This document shows, one piece after another, positions 59,901-64,000 of a DNA stretch of 64,000 bases. This stretch comes from Leptasterias polaris (Eukaryota; Echinodermata; Asteroidea; Forcipulatida; Asteriidae). Position 1 is the stretch's first letter, and the number at the start of each line of letters is the position of its first letter. The translations under genes and the position numbers were made by a program. The DNA lies in the NCBI GenBank assembly GCA_037783415.1, contig JAZGTN010000002.1, forward strand, positions 3,720,001 through 3,784,000. The letters run 5' to 3'. Below the pieces are notes generated by a model. It was not told where the DNA came from. It worked only from the letters and a program-made list of their open reading frames with translations, and did not search any database.

Positions 59901-60432
59901 GTGAGAATAAAAGTCATATTTGGGGGAATGGCGTGGGGCACAGCTACAGAATGTTTCTGTTAAGCCACAAAGTTAATCTGATTTCCAATTTTGTTTGCCC
60001 TCTCAGTGAGTTTGTCATGGGAACAAGTACATGTAACAGATGATGTTGAACTTCAACATTTATTTGTATTTATTTAATTTTATTTTAATTTTTTTATTTT
60101 TATACGGTAGTTTCACAAGAAACATCCAGAGAAAACCTTATAGAGTGCTCCAATAGATTGCACAGTAGGGCTTTTAAAATCAAGATAAACACCAAGTAGA
60201 AAACATTCCGAAGACCTTGTTTCAAATTCAGTGCTCTTCAGCCAAACAACCTAAAATTTTGGCCCAGACCGCCCCGCAGTTTTGAAACAACCTGGAGAGA
60301 ACCCTGATTATTTATATGTTTTTTTAAGATACCCTCACACATGGTTGATTGTTTAAGGAATGATAAATCTTCCTACTTTGATCTGATCCCGATTTTGTTT
60401 GCCCTCTCAATAAGCAAAAGCAAATACCATGG

Positions 60433-60775
60433 GTGTCATGGCCGAGTGGTTAAGAGCATCGGATTCAAGTTTTGGTGGTTTAGTCATCGGGGTGTGGGTT
60501 TGAATCCCGGTCGTGACGCTTGTGTCCTTGAGCAAGACACTATGCTATAATTGTTTCTCTTCACCCAGGGGTATAAATGGGTACCTGCGAGGGTAGAGGT
60601 TGATATTGTGTTTGAAAAAGCCTTCTGAGCGCCACGGCAGCTCGGGGCTGTATATTCCACAGGGAGCTGAGAAAGATTAAAGGAATGTTATTGGCCCAAT
60701 GACCAGGGCACTAATGTAAAGCGCATTGAGACGTTATTGTAAAATGCGCTTAAGAACTGGTTATTATTATTATTA
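60433..60775 (+). mobile_element. tRNA-derived SINE, family 1, full length
   Basis: GTGTCATGGCCGAGTGGTTA (A box), GGTTTGAATCCCGGTC (B box), CACCCAGGGGTATAAATGGG, and tail GCGCTTAAGAACTGG-TTATTATTATT. The closest relative here is 12419-12773. Confidence 0.88.
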
Positions 60776-60892
60776 TGGGTCATCCCTTGTACTCAACAAT
60801 ATTTACCTGCTGTTTTCCCAAGTTCCAAACATGTCTGTCTTGAACAGTTACTTCGTCACTGTTTTTGTGAAGAGACGGGCGGTCAACATGCA

Positions 60893-61268
60893 TTAAAGGC
60901 ACTGAACATGTTTGGTAATTATCAAAGACCAGTATTGTCACTCGGTGTATCCCAACATATGCATAAAATAACAAACCTGTGAAAATTTGGGCTGAATCGG
61001 TCATCGAAGTTGCAAGAAAATAAAGAAAGAAAAAACACCCTTGTTGCACAATTTTGTGTGCTTTCAGATGCTAATAAAAGGCTTCATGCATGAAGTTTTT
61101 TATTATTTTAGTGAGAAGTTACCTCTTTCTCAAAAACTACGTTACTTCAGAGGGAGTCGTTTCTCACAATGTTTTATACTATCAACAGCTCTCCGTTGCT
61201 AGTTACCAAGTAAGTTTTTATGCTAATATATATTTTTAGTAATTACCAAACGTGTTCAGTGCCTTTAA
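60893..61268. mobile_element. TTAA-type MITE, first family
   Basis: Ends TTAA-AGGCACTGAACATGTTT and AAACGTGTTCAGTGCCT-TTAA with TTAA on both sides. Interior ACAAACCTGTGAAAATTTGG and CTACGTTACTTCAGAGGG. Confidence 0.9.
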
Positions 61269-61342
61269 GAGTCTATTTCGAGCTACATGCATTTGAAAAG
61301 GTGTTCAATTTGAAACTGAAAGCTCTGCAGTATCAAGACTTT

Positions 61343-61741
61343 TTAAAGGCAAAGGTCATTTTTGGTTTTCGGAACCGTTCCAATTTTTTAACTTATACAA
61401 AAATGTAGATATATACAATTAAGCTAACCCGTGGAAATTTCATTTCAAAAGGTGGTCGCGTTTTTGAGATATTGCCAAAAATCCAGAGCGAATATGTCCA
61501 CGTAGGAAGAATAATCCCTTATAAGAATACACAGTCTGAGAAACGTTACTGACAGTAATGCTTCTCAGATTCAGATTTTGGGGCATAAAAACTGATATAT
61601 TTTTACATAACCACATCTCTTCAGAGTGAAATGTTTCTCAAAATGCTTTATACCATCGAACGCTGCTGTAGGCTTCTAACCAATACGTTTTTATCGCCAC
61701 CAGTTTTAGGAGTGATTACCAAACGTATACATTCCCTTTAA
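61343..61741. mobile_element. TTAA-type MITE, second family
   Basis: TTAA-AGGCAAAGGTCATTTTT at left and AACGTATACATTCCCT-TTAA at right. The interior is inverted relative to 14214-14610. Confidence 0.85.
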
Positions 61742-62029
61742 GCGCCTTGCATCCTTTGATAATTTGGTAATTTAAAACTGAAAGCTCTACAGTATCAACA
61801 TTTTCTTCTGCAGTTTAAATGCCCTAACATGTTTTTCTAGAGTTAAACCGCCCTTATCAAAAACATAAAAAACAAAAAAAACAAAATACAAAAACATTGA
61901 TCATTAGTACAATTATTTGTCATAAATACCTGGGACAGTTTATTCATTCTGATTGGTCGAGAGGACATCAGTGTCACGTGGCCATGTTTAAACGAGTGAT
62001 ATAAACACGGCTAGAAGTGTTTAAACACA

Positions 62030-62165
62030 GTTTGCACAACGCGGAACGCACATTCAGACATGATACGCGCACTTCCATTTTGGGAGTCAAACTGTACACA
62101 AGAATCATAGAGTTAACTCCCAAACTGGAAGGGCGCGCATCTTTCCGCGTTCTGCGTTGTGCAAT
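62030..62165. repeat. Imperfect palindrome
   Basis: TTTGCACAACGCGGAACGC pairs with GCGTTCTGCGTTGTGCAA, continuing through GCGCACTTCCATTTTGGGAGT against ACTCCCAAACTGGAAGGGCGC. Probably a small MITE. Confidence 0.75.
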
Positions 62166-62697
62166 GGGTCTAGAAATTTAACGCAGAATCGAAGTGAGCT
62201 AGCTAGCTGCAGACGACCAAAGGGGCAAAACTGTACGATTTGTTCTTAACTTGTTCAGGTTTTTTTCGCTTTATTTTCAAGGGGAAGATATTTATGAATG
62301 GGAATCAAAGTGTGTTGGTAAAATTATCAAGAACCAGGCCTCGGCGGATTTAAACCACTAGTTTAAAACCTCTTCACCACACATTGATTCCCTTAGTCAA
62401 ACATGCTCGCCTCTTCGTGAAAAGGCAAAATCATGATAACCTACTTTTCCGCACATCTATAGTGTTTCTTTTTACATAGTGAAGGGCGGGCATGTCACAT
62501 GATCACACGCAGGCTGACAAGCCGTCTCTTCCTCAATATGCACATTCCACTTGACTTACTTGCCTGTTCATTTTTTTTACAATGTATTTTGCACATGATT
62601 GGGGATGCCTGTCTCTTTGTGAAAACACAGAATGCAATTACTTAGATGAATGTCCACTTACCAATTAATGTAATTAAGAAATTAAGCATAATTTTCA
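62166..62697. other. No feature seen
   Basis: No exon or repeat recognised. Confidence 0.4.
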
Positions 62698-63345
62698 TTA
62701 AAGGGAGTGTACATCTTTGGTAATTACTCCAAAAATTATTGACCATAAAAACTTACTCGGTAAAGAGCACTGGAGAGCTGTTAATATTATAAAACATTGT
62801 TAGAAATGGCACCCTTTGAAGTAATGTAGTTTTAGAGAAAGAGGTAACTTTCCACCTAAAAATTTGAATCTGAGAAAGGCTTCAGGCATGAAGCCTTTCT
62901 CAGGCATCTGAAAGCACACGATTCTATGCGATGAGGTTTTTTGTTTTCTTTCATTATTTTCATGCAACCTCGATGACCAATTGAGCCAAAATTTCCACAG
63001 GTTTGCAGGCCTCGAATAACACGGCGGCCACGACGGCCAGTGCCGTCAATGCCCTTGTAACTGGCCGTGGTGCCCCTAAAAAAAATTGCCTTCTTCACGG
63101 CCATAATTGCCGTGCCCTTAATCCCCGTTGGCGGTCGTGCCCTTTCTATTTTTACATTTTTGGCCTGAGTGCCCTATCTACTGGCCTTGGTGCCCTTCAA
63201 AACTTGGCCTGCTCCAAGGCCAAAGTGGCCTTGCCCCCCAAAATTTGTAATTCAAGGTCTGGGTTTGTTTTTTTATGCATATGTTTGGATACATCAAGTG
63301 AGGATACTGGTCTTTGAAAACTACTAAAAGTATACCCTGTCTGTA
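62698..63345. mobile_element. TTAA-type MITE, first family, interrupted
   Basis: Starts TTAA-AGGGAGTGTACATCTTT. The body has CAATTGAGCCAAAATTTCCA CAGGTTTG, is opened at 63006 by another transposon, and resumes GGTTTGTTTTTTTATGCATA at 63262. The right end is decayed. Confidence 0.85.
63000..63267. mobile_element. DNA transposon, 256 bp, CAGGCCT ends, 6-bp target duplication
   Basis: Element 63006-63261 starts CAGGCCTCGAATAAC and ends GTAATTCAAGGTCTG (imperfect inverted repeats). It is flanked by perfect GGTTTG (63000-63005 and 63262-63267). The GC-rich interior repeats GGCC-TGGTGCCC motifs. It sits within a TTAA-type MITE, which defines the empty site. Confidence 0.88.
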
Positions 63346-63486
63346 AGCATCTTAAGCAGTAATTCAGTATGGCTTACAATTGTATTCAAAGGCAAGAAGT
63401 AAAAAAAGCTCCAAAATGTAGAAAGCGTGATTTTTGAACTGCCCGTCCACTTCGTGAAAATGGTGACGACTTAACTCCACCATAAG

Positions 63487-64000
63487 CAGACATGCCAACT
63501 AGTAGGATTTTCCTGTATTTCGTACGGATTTTTGTTAAAAATACGTGTGTACAGGTTTTGCCAAAAAAATACGGTTTTGACCACCGCCACCGCAAAAATA
63601 ATCCCATTCCCAAAAACGGCTGCGAGTAAAGACTTTGCTAGCGCTATAAGCCATGTGGTACAAACTCGTTTCCAATGGTGTACAATCTCGCCCAGAATGA
63701 TCGATACGGCATGCGCGCTACCCATGTTAGCGAGGTCGTCTGTGGGCACGAGGCAGCGGAGGCTCGTTTATTACCAATTCGTAAGCGCATTCGTAATTGT
63801 TGCATGGTATGTAAACAAACCTGTATTAACCAATCGGAACACTGCATACAAAGCTTTAGGTTACGATTGTTCGTCTTTCTATCGTCGTAGAGCTGTCAGT
63901 TCACGCTGTTTGCGGACATTTTTTAGCACTCCTGCATGAAATTGTAATATAAATATCTGATTATGGCTTCGACCTCGTCGAATGAAAGGAAGCAGTCATT
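63487..64000. mobile_element. DNA transposon with CAGACATGCCAAC end, cut by the window edge
   Basis: Second copy of the element at 10137-11379, from its left end. The right end is outside the window. An ATG at 63963 opens MASTSSNERKQS at the edge, more protein-like than the equivalent [10 protein letters not shown] of the other copy. Confidence 0.85.

Noticed and set aside
59901..60043. Read-through of w28 as terminal coding sequence
   Set aside because: A usable GTGAGA donor stands at 59901 and the residues after it look intronic; kept only as an alternative because no later exon is visible in the window.

Overview
This is a eukaryotic, repeat-rich window from an invertebrate deuterostome. 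An echinoderm, probably a sea star, fits best. That placement rests on the level of protein divergence from vertebrates and on the repeat families (TTAA-flanked fold-back MITEs, tRNA-derived SINEs with TTATTATT tails), so it is an inference.

One host gene runs the length of the window on the + strand: the orthologue of BRIP1/FANCJ, the Fe-S DNA helicase of the Fanconi anaemia and BRCA1 pathway. I could place 25 consecutive coding exons from 1266 to 39265. They join with no reading-frame conflict (4,374 nt, 1,458 codons) and carry helicase motifs I, Ia, II, III, IV, V and VI and all four Fe-S cysteines. All their introns are GT-AG except one GC-AG. The N-terminal exon (about 31 residues, with the Q motif) lies upstream of the window. 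Three further exons (47529-47583, 52210-52291, 59661-59900) extend the protein with a cysteine-rich tail; at least one linking exon is unresolved.

By region: 1-650 holds a frameshifted fragment of a multicopy invertebrate gene with a Cys-rich C-terminus. 1266-32900 is the helicase core, its introns full of MITEs, SINEs, LINE tails and minisatellites. 32888-33175 is the most unusual spot: the end of a helicase exon plus its 5' splice site is tandemly repeated six times with a 48-bp period, in frame and without stops. 33179-37185 is a large intron with a direct-repeat element and an antisense LINE reverse transcriptase. 37471-39265 is a 1.8-kb exon with internal 23-residue repeats. 39266-64000 is mainly introns with SINEs, LINE remnants, tandem arrays and DNA transposons with clear target-site duplications.

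No RNA gene, CRISPR array or second convincing host gene is seen. The tRNA-like segments are SINE heads.
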